From a virus, in the IMG/VR virus record IMGVR_UViG_3300034375_004603, positions 1-25,538 of that record: 25,538 nucleotides of DNA, one strand, 5' to 3'. The position numbers and the translations under genes were made by a program. Of the stretch, positions 13,196 through 21,473 are shown piece after piece (position 1 is the first letter of the stretch; each line of letters opens with the position of its first letter). The notes under the pieces were generated by a model that was given only the letters and a program-made list of their open reading frames with translations, had not been told where the DNA came from and made no database searches.

Positions 13196-13410
13196 AAGGG
13201 TACTTGCACCGCGTCTTCCACGCCTTATCCGTACTGGCAAACGTAGTGTTCCTGAACGGACTGCCGTATGAGTCCGTATCAGGACGCTGCCACCGCGAGG
13301 GCTGGGAGCGAGCCGAAGAGGCACTGGATGACCTGTTCTGGTTCGACAAGAACCACTGCTACAACAGCCACATCAATGAACGTGTATGGGCAAGGGAGTT
13401 GACGAAGTGA
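13192..13410 (+). CDS. conserved-type phage hypothetical protein (72 aa)
   Basis: GTG 13192 overlaps the DUF3310 stop, and GGAGG (13179-13183) is eight bases upstream. The body shows LSVLANVVFLNGLPYESVSGRCHREGW... followed by FWFDKNHCYNSHINER. I recall the combination of NVxxxGxPxExxSxR with a final DxxHC in many phage proteins with no known role. The two cysteines and histidines might bind metal. Soluble, or at most weakly hydrophobic at 10-25. Confidence 0.7.
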   Translation: MKGYLHRVFHALSVLANVVFLNGLPYESVSGRCHREGWERAEEALDDLFWFDKNHCYNSHINERVWARELTK

Positions 13411-13709
13411 GCTTTGAAGAACTAGAGCAGCGCGTAGCTGAATGGCATGACGACCGCAACCTAATCCTAGGCAGCAGCGACGCAGCACAAATGCACAAGC
13501 TGCTAGAGGAAGTGCAGGAGCTGGACCAAGATGTCCATGATGGCTTTGACTTGCGGGATGAACTAGGCGACTGCTTGGTGGTGTTGATTAACATTGCGAC
13601 GCGTAACGGGTTTACGCTGAAGCAGGCGCTAACGGTCAGCTACAACAAGATTAAGGACCGCAAAGGACAGATGCGCCACGGCATCTTCGTGAAGGAGGAG
13701 GACCTGTAG
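13407..13709 (+). CDS. MazG-like nucleotide pyrophosphohydrolase (100 aa)
   Basis: GTG 13407 is chosen because AAGGGAG (13392-13398) fits it and the stop of the preceding gene overlaps as GTGA; ATG 13386 has no site. The all-alpha NTP pyrophosphatase motif is visible: E34, E35 and E38 (LLEEVQEL), then E52 and D55 (DELGDCLVVL). Phage MazG proteins hydrolyse (d)NTPs and have been proposed to alter ppGpp or dispose of unwanted nucleotides; here it would partner the RNR. It is the last gene of the left arm. Confidence 0.88.
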   Translation: MSFEELEQRVAEWHDDRNLILGSSDAAQMHKLLEEVQELDQDVHDGFDLRDELGDCLVVLINIATRNGFTLKQALTVSYNKIKDRKGQMRHGIFVKEEDL

Positions 13710-13718
13710 AGGGGCAAG

Positions 13719-13749
13719 GCGCCCGCCGAGTGTGCTGCTCAGCGGGCGC
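13719..13749. terminator. hairpin between the converging arms, probable two-way terminator
   Basis: GCGCCCGC (13719-13726) pairs with GCGGGCGC (13742-13749). After one C/A mismatch, GAG pairs with CTC around a seven-base loop. It lies in the 45-bp gap between the MazG and 915-aa gene ends, so it can stop transcripts from both sides. T-runs are weak on either strand. Confidence 0.75.
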
Positions 13750-13754
13750 TACGC

Positions 13755-16502
13755 TTATTCCTCGTCTAGCTTATCAGAAACGGCTTTATATATTGGACCA
13801 ATTAAAGGCATCCTTTCAAGCGTTTCGTTAGGCACAACTTCCCCTTTTGTGAACAAATTAGATACGTCTTTCATCAAGCCTTCAACGACCGGAACAACAG
13901 GCAGAAAGTTAGAAGTTATTTGTTCGTACGGATTTTGCGCAAACAAATGAGCAGCGTATTGGTTGCCGCCAAACGCACCAATAGTAGGAATAGACATCAT
14001 TTGGTAGAATGCCAGCATAGGAACATTCCCGTAATCAGGCGACTCTCCTTTTAATATTTGACGCGACTCGTTTACCACCCCGTAGCCGCCGCCAGAAATC
14101 AAGAAGTACGCAAGCATATCTTTAAGAGCTTCTTTGCGCTTAGCTTTATCGCGGGTTTTTAGACCAGCGCCAACCCGCTTACGAATAAGCTGTAGCTGCG
14201 TCATGGCAAACCCCTTGAGCATGTAAAGTATGCGCACTTGCGGCAGGCTTAGCTGCTTTAAAGAACTACTTGCCGAGCTTATCGGCTGCAGGTCAGACAA
14301 GTTAATAAGGGCCAACTGCTTAACAAGCTCGTTACTGGTGTCTTTATTTTTAAGAGCCTCTTCTAGCTCTGCAATTTCAGCACGATTAAAAGTATATCGC
14401 CACTTAGCGCGCCACTTGCTTGCATTAGCAGCTAACTGGTTAAACTCCTTGCCCAGCGCTGCGGACATAATTTTACCTTTAGCCCAGCCGTCCATGCCTT
14501 TAAAGCCTGAATATTTCATTGAAAAATCAACAAGCTTTTGAGAGCGGTCTACGGCCCAGTCTGCTAGCGTGCTGTTTACAAAAGACCCATCAGCCCTCTT
14601 AGCCCTGTTCATAATTTCGCTATGAATCTGCTGGGCTACCCCTACATCTTCAACGGAAAGTTTAAACCCGTTTTTATTTGCAAGGGCTTCAAAAGTTTCT
14701 CGTCTGCCGTTTGCCCAAGCGCTGTTAAATACGTCATGAAACTGCAAGGCTGCGCCGTATGGGTTTCCAATAGCAGACGCGTAGCCAACATTACGCAGCG
14801 CTTGCAACTCTTTAGCCATACTGCGTTGGCTTCCCCAAACTACTTGGTTGTAAATTTCAACAGCGTTGCCTACTTCTTCGTCGCCAAGCCCAGAACTTCT
14901 TAATACGCTTTCAAGACGTTTCCCAAAGTAGCTGCCTTTTGCTATTTCGGCCAGCTCTTCTGCGGTCGTGGCAGCCTTAATTCCAAGAACTTTATTAACC
15001 TCGTTAAGCTGAGCGTGCGAGCGCATCCAGTAGTGATGCGAGTCTACGGGGTTCATAACAGGAGCTTCTTCGCCCACTTTAGACAAACCCGTACCGTCAG
15101 CATTTAATCGTGCAACTTTAAGTTTTTGCTTAGCGCTGACATCAGCCGTAGACAAACGAGAAGCTTGTTCTGCGGCTTTACGCTCAGCTTCAAGCGTTTC
15201 TAAAGTTTCTGTTGCTAAATCTGATTTTTTGTCTGTTCTATCAGCAGCAATAGACATATAGCCACGATTGCGTTTAAAGCTTTGTGTGCCTTTGGCAATA
15301 TCATTAAGATAACTTTCTTGTTCTTTAATAAACCGTCTAAAGTTATTAAAACCTTGCTTATCATTAAGCTCTCTACGCACAGTGCGTAACGCTACAGCGC
15401 GCTGCTTTGCGGATAGCTCTGGATTTGCATAATCTGCAATTGCCGCTTTAAGCAACGGAGCGTTGGGCGCTGCTTCAATAGAATCGCGAAGCTCAAACAT
15501 TTTGTTTTTTTCAAATAATTGGTCAATCTTGTTAATTACACGCTGTCCGTTAATGGCTCCCCTATTAAGCCTAGCTGAAAACGGCTTGCTTACTTTTTTC
15601 TCTGCGTAGTCTTTAACAGGCTGGAACCATTTGTCAAACCCGTCTTGCACTTCCTCAATCTTAGGGCGCAACGCTGTCATCATGTCGCCAGTAGTATCGC
15701 TAAGAGCTGACACGGCGTCCCGTCCTGCCTTAGCTAATGAAGGCGACACGGATTCCGCAGCCTTAAACGCAAGCTCTCCAATATCTTCCGCAACATCTTT
15801 TGCTTTAATGGCTGTAGACTGAGCCGCTGTAGACACACGATTCATAGCAGCGTCGGCTAGCTCTCCAAGCGTCTTGCTTTCTGGGGCGGTGCCCCGCACC
15901 AAAGAGCCACCAACGGCGCCCGCTGCGGCTCCTAAGCCAGCAATAAGCACGTCTTGCATACCGAGAGAGTTAATACGCTCACCGATGTCGCCTTGCTTTT
16001 CACCAAGCGCATACGTGCTGCCCTCTACGGCACCGACCGCAGCGCTTGCCGCAGCATTAGCAGCACGTGTGGTGCCCGCTTTACCGGCTAGTTTAGCTGC
16101 TCCTTTTAACGCGGCAGCACCAGTAAGCAAGCCGGTACCAACACCACCGGCAACTTCAGCCGCAAGCGCAATGCCTGGACTTTGCTCTTGGAAACGCTGC
16201 TCTACGTCTTGCTGCCGAGCAAGCATCTTGTCAAAGGAAGCACTAAAATCCTCTTCACCCATAACAGATGCTTCTTTGCCAAGAATACGGGCACGCGTGG
16301 AGTCGATTGCAGCAAGGGCAGCAGAGGCCGCTTCATCGCCAAAACCAAACAGCAGGCCATCAAGAATCTTAGTGCCAAAGCCTTGAATATCTTCAGCTAC
16401 TGTGGTCTGGTCTGCTAAGTTTAAAGCAGCAAGCGCAGTCTCTTCGTCCGGCGCATCAACTTCATACTCTTCGCCGTCAACAGTAATTTCATAGATAGGC
16501 AT
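13755..16502 (-). CDS. large internal virion / ejection-type protein (915 aa)
   Basis: The last gene of the structural arm. The N-terminus (MPIYEITVDGEEYEVDAPDEETALAAL) is a small strand-strand-helix unit seen at the front of other large phage virion proteins. Gly/Ala-rich hydrophobic stretches at about 110-200 could insert in membrane. Long helical charged regions follow. Near the end, LPQVRILYMLKGFAMTQLQLIRKRV plus a hydrophobic AYFLISGGGYGVV segment resembles a motif I know from ejected podovirus proteins. It probably helps DNA cross the cell envelope. Base composition falls to about a third GC in the middle (15181-15360). The start overlaps the upstream stop. Confidence 0.7.
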   Translation of the reverse strand: MPIYEITVDGEEYEVDAPDEETALAALNLADQTTVAEDIQGFGTKILDGLLFGFGDEAASAALAAIDSTRARILGKEASVMGEEDFSASFDKMLARQQDVEQRFQEQSPGIALAAEVAGGVGTGLLTGAAALKGAAKLAGKAGTTRAANAAASAAVGAVEGSTYALGEKQGDIGERINSLGMQDVLIAGLGAAAGAVGGSLVRGTAPESKTLGELADAAMNRVSTAAQSTAIKAKDVAEDIGELAFKAAESVSPSLAKAGRDAVSALSDTTGDMMTALRPKIEEVQDGFDKWFQPVKDYAEKKVSKPFSARLNRGAINGQRVINKIDQLFEKNKMFELRDSIEAAPNAPLLKAAIADYANPELSAKQRAVALRTVRRELNDKQGFNNFRRFIKEQESYLNDIAKGTQSFKRNRGYMSIAADRTDKKSDLATETLETLEAERKAAEQASRLSTADVSAKQKLKVARLNADGTGLSKVGEEAPVMNPVDSHHYWMRSHAQLNEVNKVLGIKAATTAEELAEIAKGSYFGKRLESVLRSSGLGDEEVGNAVEIYNQVVWGSQRSMAKELQALRNVGYASAIGNPYGAALQFHDVFNSAWANGRRETFEALANKNGFKLSVEDVGVAQQIHSEIMNRAKRADGSFVNSTLADWAVDRSQKLVDFSMKYSGFKGMDGWAKGKIMSAALGKEFNQLAANASKWRAKWRYTFNRAEIAELEEALKNKDTSNELVKQLALINLSDLQPISSASSSLKQLSLPQVRILYMLKGFAMTQLQLIRKRVGAGLKTRDKAKRKEALKDMLAYFLISGGGYGVVNESRQILKGESPDYGNVPMLAFYQMMSIPTIGAFGGNQYAAHLFAQNPYEQITSNFLPVVPVVEGLMKDVSNLFTKGEVVPNETLERMPLIGPIYKAVSDKLDEE

Positions 16503-17983
16503 TAGCTACCCTTCTTTCTAATCGTAACCTGCTTTCCGTTTAAAGTTTTCGTTTCTACGCCAAGGAACTCGTCTACAGCATTAGTGCCAAGCCCCATTGC
16601 TTGCCAAATAGAACTATCACGCCGTCGCATTTCTTCAAGGACAATATTACGAATACCTTCTACGTCCGTTACGCCATCAGCGGCGGCACGCGCAGCCAAG
16701 TCAGCCAAAGCCTCTTCGTTGTCCAAAATATCGCCAGCAAGGTCTTCAACATCTTTGTCAAAAAGATCAAACCACTGGGAACCTTCGCGCTCAAGCTGTC
16801 GCAGCACTCCAGGCACAGCGTCTTTAACAATACCATACGACAAAGCTTTAGTAGCCGTAACAGACCGGCTTTTAGCCGCTTCAGACTGCGCCCTTTGTCG
16901 CAAACTAGCACGCCCAGACTTAGGCGTTTGTTTCCACGTAGCCAGTTCATTTTCAGATACGCCCAGCTCTTTAGCCAAAGCAATTTCTTCTTCGGTTAGC
17001 GGACCTGTTTCTTGAATAGTTTCTTCATAGCCGCGCATCTTATCTTCGTATTCTGCCATACCGGCATCGTATTGACGAAGCAAGTCACCATATCCACGGT
17101 CTTTCATATCATTACGAACTCGGTCAATGTCGTCTTGATTACCAGATGCTTGAGCCGCTTCAAGCGCCCGCATGCCAAGCGCCCGCTCGTTTTGCCTGCG
17201 AAGCGTTTCAATATTTTCTTGTTGCGTAATACGAGAGTTATAATTAGTTTGTGCGCCGCTTACTAAATTCCTAGTAACGTCTGCGCCCATGTCAAAGAAC
17301 GTAGCCGCATTGTTTGCAGCAGTTTGCAAAGCAGCCAGCCGCGCTTGTTTAGTCTGACCGTCAAGAGTTTCGTCGGCCAACGTAGCCTCTACTGCTTGCG
17401 CAATATTTGCAATAGCCGCCTGTCCTTTAACGTTTTTATCTAGTTGTTCTTCAGCACGAATGCGGTCCCTAATCTGGCCTTTTTGAATAAGCGCCGTGTT
17501 GTATTCGCGTTGCGTGCTAGTAGCCAATCCAGCAGTTTCAAGAGCATTCAAACCATATTGGGAAGCCGCATTATTAGCCGCCATTTGCAAAGAAGCAAGC
17601 TGGTTAGTGCGCTGTGCTTCATTAAGGCTAGTGTCTTGCAGCACTTCGTTCATGCGTTGTTTAATGTTAGCAATCGCTGTTTGACCAATGCGTGTGTTTT
17701 CAACAAGCTGTAGCTCGCGCTGCCTTTCTGCTTCAGCAAGGTTACGTGCTTCAAGTGCCTGTGCCTGACCAGTAAACAGCCGCGCTTGCTCAGTGTCACC
17801 AATACGCCCCTGAAACGCCGCTTGACGCTGCAAAGACTCAACACTGTTTGGGTCTAGTTGTGGGCGGAACGCAGTCACAATGGGCCGCATAAGCCCTTCT
17901 CCGGCTCCACTCATGCCGCCAATAGCGCCCCCAATCTGCGACAACATTCCGCCAAGGTTGGCGCTTGCGTCTCTACCTGCCAT
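16502..17983 (-). CDS. helical internal virion-type protein with internal duplication (493 aa)
   Basis: Almost wholly helical, Ala/Gln/Glu-rich, with a glycine-rich N-terminus (MLSQIGGAIGGMSGAGEG). Residues about 100-171 and 187-258 are repeats of each other without gaps (GQTAIANI... and GQAAIANI..., both with LQ-AANNAA). It lies between the 372- and 915-aa genes, the usual place for internal-core or ejection proteins in T7-like arms. AAGGAG stands before ATG 17983. The role is inferred from position and composition; no enzyme motif is visible. Confidence 0.65.
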   Translation of the reverse strand: MAGRDASANLGGMLSQIGGAIGGMSGAGEGLMRPIVTAFRPQLDPNSVESLQRQAAFQGRIGDTEQARLFTGQAQALEARNLAEAERQRELQLVENTRIGQTAIANIKQRMNEVLQDTSLNEAQRTNQLASLQMAANNAASQYGLNALETAGLATSTQREYNTALIQKGQIRDRIRAEEQLDKNVKGQAAIANIAQAVEATLADETLDGQTKQARLAALQTAANNAATFFDMGADVTRNLVSGAQTNYNSRITQQENIETLRRQNERALGMRALEAAQASGNQDDIDRVRNDMKDRGYGDLLRQYDAGMAEYEDKMRGYEETIQETGPLTEEEIALAKELGVSENELATWKQTPKSGRASLRQRAQSEAAKSRSVTATKALSYGIVKDAVPGVLRQLEREGSQWFDLFDKDVEDLAGDILDNEEALADLAARAAADGVTDVEGIRNIVLEEMRRRDSSIWQAMGLGTNAVDEFLGVETKTLNGKQVTIRKKGS

Positions 17984-17994
17984 GATGTCGCTCC

Positions 17995-19113
17995 TTAACT
18001 AAATAAGCCTTCAAGCCCAAGTTGCTCAAGCAAGCTAGAACCTGCTGGAGCCCCGGCGCCAATACTTCCAATAGCCGTCATGCCCGCACCGAACAAGTTA
18101 CCGAACAGCTCGCTTGCTGCCTTCTCGGCATTGATCTGTGCCTGAATGCCGCCAAGGCCAAGCTGCGCACCGTAACCGGCGCCAGTGAGCTGGCCGGTCT
18201 GGGCCATTTCGGCTGCCTGTTGTCCCACCTGCAGCGCATTAAGCTGTTGCTGCAGCGGCGTAAAGGCCGTGGTGTAACCCTGCAGGCCAAGCTGCCCACC
18301 GGCTTGCGCAATGTCTGCTAGCATGCCAGCACCTTGCTGCCCAAGCTGTGCTTGCTGTAGCCCAAGCTGCCCAAGATTGGTGCCAAGCTGGCCTTGAAGC
18401 TGACCGGCTTGCGTACCAAGCTGACCAAACTGTGCAGCCATATTGGCACGGTTCATTGCTTCTTGCTGCGCTTGCCCCATAGCCTGGAACGCTGCTTGAT
18501 TGGTGGCCTCTGCTCGCGCACGGGCCATAGCGGCATCCTCAGCGGTGCCACCAAACTGTGAACCGCGCAGCCCACCCCTACCCATAGCAAACTCACGGGC
18601 CTGCTGTGCGGCCTGTGCGCGCTGAAGTCCAGGCTCTTGCAGTGCCATAGCGCGCTCAAACACTTGCTGCTCACGCCCTGCCGTGTCCAGCATGGCTTGC
18701 TGCATTGCCTGCTGCGACGCACCCAGGGCGCCAGCTTGTTGCCCCGCTAGGCCAGCCTGCCCAGCTTGCATCGCAGCTAGCGCTTGCGCATAGGCCGGGT
18801 TGGTCATTGCTTGTTGTAGTGCTTGACCGGCAGCGTCAAAGCCCGCTCCAGCGCCTCCAAACATGCTCTGACCGGCTTGCAGCATAGCCTGCTGTGGGCC
18901 TACGCCTACGTCCAAACTCCCCGTAGGGCTAATCGTAGAGCGTCCTAGGCCGGTCTGCACACCGTAGCCACGGAAAGCAGCTTGATCTTGTAGCTGCCTA
19001 CCCAGCTCTTGAATCTGTGCAGCGCCTTCGCGCCCAGTCTGCCGAATATCTTCAGCCATTTGGTAGCCAGCAGCAGCGCTACCGGCACCTGCCAGCAAAT
19101 CAAAAAGGCTCAT
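17995..19113 (-). CDS. Gln/Ala/Gly-rich virion protein (372 aa)
   Basis: Starts MSLFDLLAGAGSAAAGYQMAEDIRQTGREG and is then low-complexity, dominated by Q, A, G and L (LGQLGLQQAQLGQQ, QAMLQAGQSMF). The DNA shows repeated CCAAGCTG octamers for these LGQL units. A Gly-rich hydrophobic end (ELFGNLFGAGMTAIGSIGAG) could be membrane-active. Its location next to tail tubular B and before two other large proteins suggests a small internal or ejection protein. No family name is certain. The start directly abuts the stop of the previous gene. Confidence 0.6.
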   Translation of the reverse strand: MSLFDLLAGAGSAAAGYQMAEDIRQTGREGAAQIQELGRQLQDQAAFRGYGVQTGLGRSTISPTGSLDVGVGPQQAMLQAGQSMFGGAGAGFDAAGQALQQAMTNPAYAQALAAMQAGQAGLAGQQAGALGASQQAMQQAMLDTAGREQQVFERAMALQEPGLQRAQAAQQAREFAMGRGGLRGSQFGGTAEDAAMARARAEATNQAAFQAMGQAQQEAMNRANMAAQFGQLGTQAGQLQGQLGTNLGQLGLQQAQLGQQGAGMLADIAQAGGQLGLQGYTTAFTPLQQQLNALQVGQQAAEMAQTGQLTGAGYGAQLGLGGIQAQINAEKAASELFGNLFGAGMTAIGSIGAGAPAGSSLLEQLGLEGLFS

Positions 19114-20826
19114 TTAGATAATCCTCCCGATGAGGGTCTGTACGTTAATCTCTTGAAGGCTACACGTGTTGCCGTTAACTTCAATGCGGAATCCAATAAT
19201 CACTGACTCGCCGCTCCCTTTTGCGTTCACGCGATAGCGCTTAATAGTTGTAAGGCCAGGACCGTATTCGTCAGTCTGGTTAAAGTATGCTACGTTGTAT
19301 AGCGCTGGAGCCTGAGCGGTGATTGTCAAGGACTTAGTGTAGTCAAGGCGCCCACTATACCCCCACCCTGCGTACGCTTGAGCGTTAGACAACGTAGACA
19401 CAACAGTAAAGTCAATCTGCTTTACGAACTTAGAGTTGGCAGGCTGACCAAACGTAAATGAATTAGACTCATACTTAAACTCAAACGGCTCATCATTGTA
19501 GTTTAGGCCGTCATCGTACAAGAAGCAGCCGTAGCCGCTGGCGCTGCTTGCTAGCAACACGCGGGCTTCGCCGGCCACCTCGTAGTACATGGCACGCTCC
19601 CAGACCGTGTTGGTCCAGCGCGTCACCTTGTTGCCACCTGTTACGCTAGGCGCTCGCATCTCAATCGCAAACGCTTGCAAGTCGTTACTAAAGTTGACAA
19701 CCGTCAAGTTCTCATCAGGCCAGTACGACAGCGAGATAGTGGTCTTGTCTGCCGTAAGCGCAATGATGTCCGTGATGTCACGGCGTACGTTAGAGGTTAG
19801 ATCGCCAAGCGGTGCAGACTTCTCTTGGATTGTACGGCCCAAGGAGCGTACACCAGAGTCGTCAACAAACAGCACGTCAGAGCCAATGTTAGCGATGGCG
19901 TCGCGGTTCACGCAGCCAATGCCACTAATGGTATCGGCTAACACGATGCCGTCAGCGGCTGCAGGATCGCCCACAGCGGCGTTGTTGTACACCAAGATAG
20001 ACTGACGGCCAAAGATAAACAATGCGCCGTTGTGCGCCGCAATGCCTACAATACGGTCAGTACCGCTGGGCCAGTATTCGTTGACGTTAAGGATGCCGCC
20101 AGTGTTCTGCGCATCGGCAGGCACAGCACGCCCATCGTACCACTGCGTGGCAATGAGCAGGTCGCTGTAGTAAATGCTTTGGTAGTCACCGTTTACGCCA
20201 CTAACCCACAAGCGACCATAAGCGGCTGCGGCTACGTCACCGTTAATGACTGCCGCAATGGTACCGCTGTCGTCCTGTGGCTTAATGTAGTCTACGTCGT
20301 TAGTACCAGTGAACAGCTTAACAATCGTGCTGCCGTCATACTCAAGGCATTCGTTACCGGCGCTAAACACGTACATCTTGTCGTTAAAGCTGACAATGCG
20401 GGCGTCAGCCAGCGCGCTGTCATCGACGAGGGTTGGATAGCTAATCTCATCCAGCTCGTACGTAGGACCGGCGCTGGTGGTAAGCTTGCAGATAAAGTAG
20501 TCGTCTTGCAGCAAAGAGCCAGATGCGTTATACTGATACACACCAACCGTAGCTAGCACGTAAATGGTGCCATTGATGTCGCCGTGGCCCAGGCGGTGCG
20601 TCTTGATCTGTGTGTCTGCTACGCCAACCGCTGCGCTATACGTTACGTTAACCGCAGTGGTAAACTCCGTCCAAGGCTTACGAGAGCCAATACGACCAAA
20701 CTTATCTACAACAGCATTGTCGGCAACAAGCGCAAAGCCGGGGTCTTGCTGAAGCGGAGAATCTTCCGTATTCAGCCCTTGAAACCCCGGAGCGCTAACC
20801 GTAATGTTCTGTTGTTGCTGCGCCAT
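19114..20826 (-). CDS. tail tubular protein B-like nozzle protein (570 aa)
   Basis: Beta-rich throughout, opening with MAQQQQNITVSAPGFQGLNTEDSPLQQDPGFALVADNAVV. That start (a plain promise of residues N, G, L near APGFQGLNTEDSP) recalls the tail nozzle or stabilisation proteins of podoviruses. Repeated strand pairs typical of a propeller follow (YVFSAGNECLEYDGSTIV, LWVSGVNGDYQSIYYS). It follows the tail tubular A gene with a TAATG overlap, the T7 gp11-gp12 order. The length is less than T7 gp12 (794 aa). It forms the distal part of the short tail. Confidence 0.75.
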   Translation of the reverse strand: MAQQQQNITVSAPGFQGLNTEDSPLQQDPGFALVADNAVVDKFGRIGSRKPWTEFTTAVNVTYSAAVGVADTQIKTHRLGHGDINGTIYVLATVGVYQYNASGSLLQDDYFICKLTTSAGPTYELDEISYPTLVDDSALADARIVSFNDKMYVFSAGNECLEYDGSTIVKLFTGTNDVDYIKPQDDSGTIAAVINGDVAAAAYGRLWVSGVNGDYQSIYYSDLLIATQWYDGRAVPADAQNTGGILNVNEYWPSGTDRIVGIAAHNGALFIFGRQSILVYNNAAVGDPAAADGIVLADTISGIGCVNRDAIANIGSDVLFVDDSGVRSLGRTIQEKSAPLGDLTSNVRRDITDIIALTADKTTISLSYWPDENLTVVNFSNDLQAFAIEMRAPSVTGGNKVTRWTNTVWERAMYYEVAGEARVLLASSASGYGCFLYDDGLNYNDEPFEFKYESNSFTFGQPANSKFVKQIDFTVVSTLSNAQAYAGWGYSGRLDYTKSLTITAQAPALYNVAYFNQTDEYGPGLTTIKRYRVNAKGSGESVIIGFRIEVNGNTCSLQEINVQTLIGRII

Positions 20827-21473
20827 TACACAGTCATCCAGACGTTATCGTAATCGTTAAGGGAAGCATCCCAAGCAATAGCGTCGCTAAGATACACATT
20901 AGCTAGCGAGAACAGCTCTGCTGCCGTTTGACCACCCACTTCGCCACGCTCACGTGCTGCCATAGCTAGCGCCGTGTACACAACGGGCTTAGAGGGCACA
21001 AGCAATACATCGTTTTTGTCGCTGAGTTCTGCTTGACGCTTGAAGCCGTATACGGTGTAGTTGTATACGCCATCAGGTTTCGGGAATAGCTGTATTTGGA
21101 TGTCGTAATTGCTGTCTACACCGTTGACTGCATAGTACTTGGGTTTGTTGTTTGCTGGCGATGCGGCTTGTCGCTTGCGAATAGCGCTTAGCTGTTCTTG
21201 CTTAAGCTCCACTCCGTCATCCTTAAGGATAGCCTCTATCTTACCATAATTTCCTGCATTTGTCAAGCTATATAGGTTGTCATCTGCAGCAGTAGTAATG
21301 GACCATTCGTGCCGCAGCGCATTCCAAGTGTGTGCATCTTCGACAAGCTGCTTAGCATCGTTTACTAACGCAGTAACCATTTCAGCTACGGGGTCATCAA
21401 GACCCGTTACGTCCGTTACGGTGTCTTCACGTAACCGCTGCAGCACTTGATTCACAGCTTCCAAATACGTCAT
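20826..21473 (-). CDS. tail tubular protein A-like (215 aa)
   Basis: The start MTYLEAVNQVLQRLREDTVTDV is the hallmark of T7 gp11-like gatekeeper proteins, followed by the LVNDAKQLVEDAHTWNALRHEW helix and a small beta part. Length matches the family (T7 gp11, 196 aa). It joins the portal to the tail nozzle. ATG overlaps the preceding stop (ATGA). A strong minus-strand promoter lies within the coding sequence over residues about 70-79. Confidence 0.88.
   Translation of the reverse strand: MTYLEAVNQVLQRLREDTVTDVTGLDDPVAEMVTALVNDAKQLVEDAHTWNALRHEWSITTAADDNLYSLTNAGNYGKIEAILKDDGVELKQEQLSAIRKRQAASPANNKPKYYAVNGVDSNYDIQIQLFPKPDGVYNYTVYGFKRQAELSDKNDVLLVPSKPVVYTALAMAARERGEVGGQTAAELFSLANVYLSDAIAWDASLNDYDNVWMTV
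21238..21266 (-). promoter_or_regulatory. sigma70-like promoter P4 inside the tail tubular A gene
   Basis: On the minus strand, TTGACA (21261-21266), a 17-nt spacer ending TATGG, and TAAGAT (21238-21243). It repeats the TATGGTAAGAT block of P1 and P2 exactly. Transcription would start near 21231, so the first complete gene served is tail tubular B, followed by the three large virion genes. The bases also encode LTNAGNYGKI. Confidence 0.75.

Noticed and set aside
15874-16386. Long plus-strand ORF (170 aa) antisense to the 915-aa gene
   Set aside because: Ala/Pro/Ser-rich shadow of an Ala/Gly-rich coding region, with no ribosome site and no neighbour on that strand.
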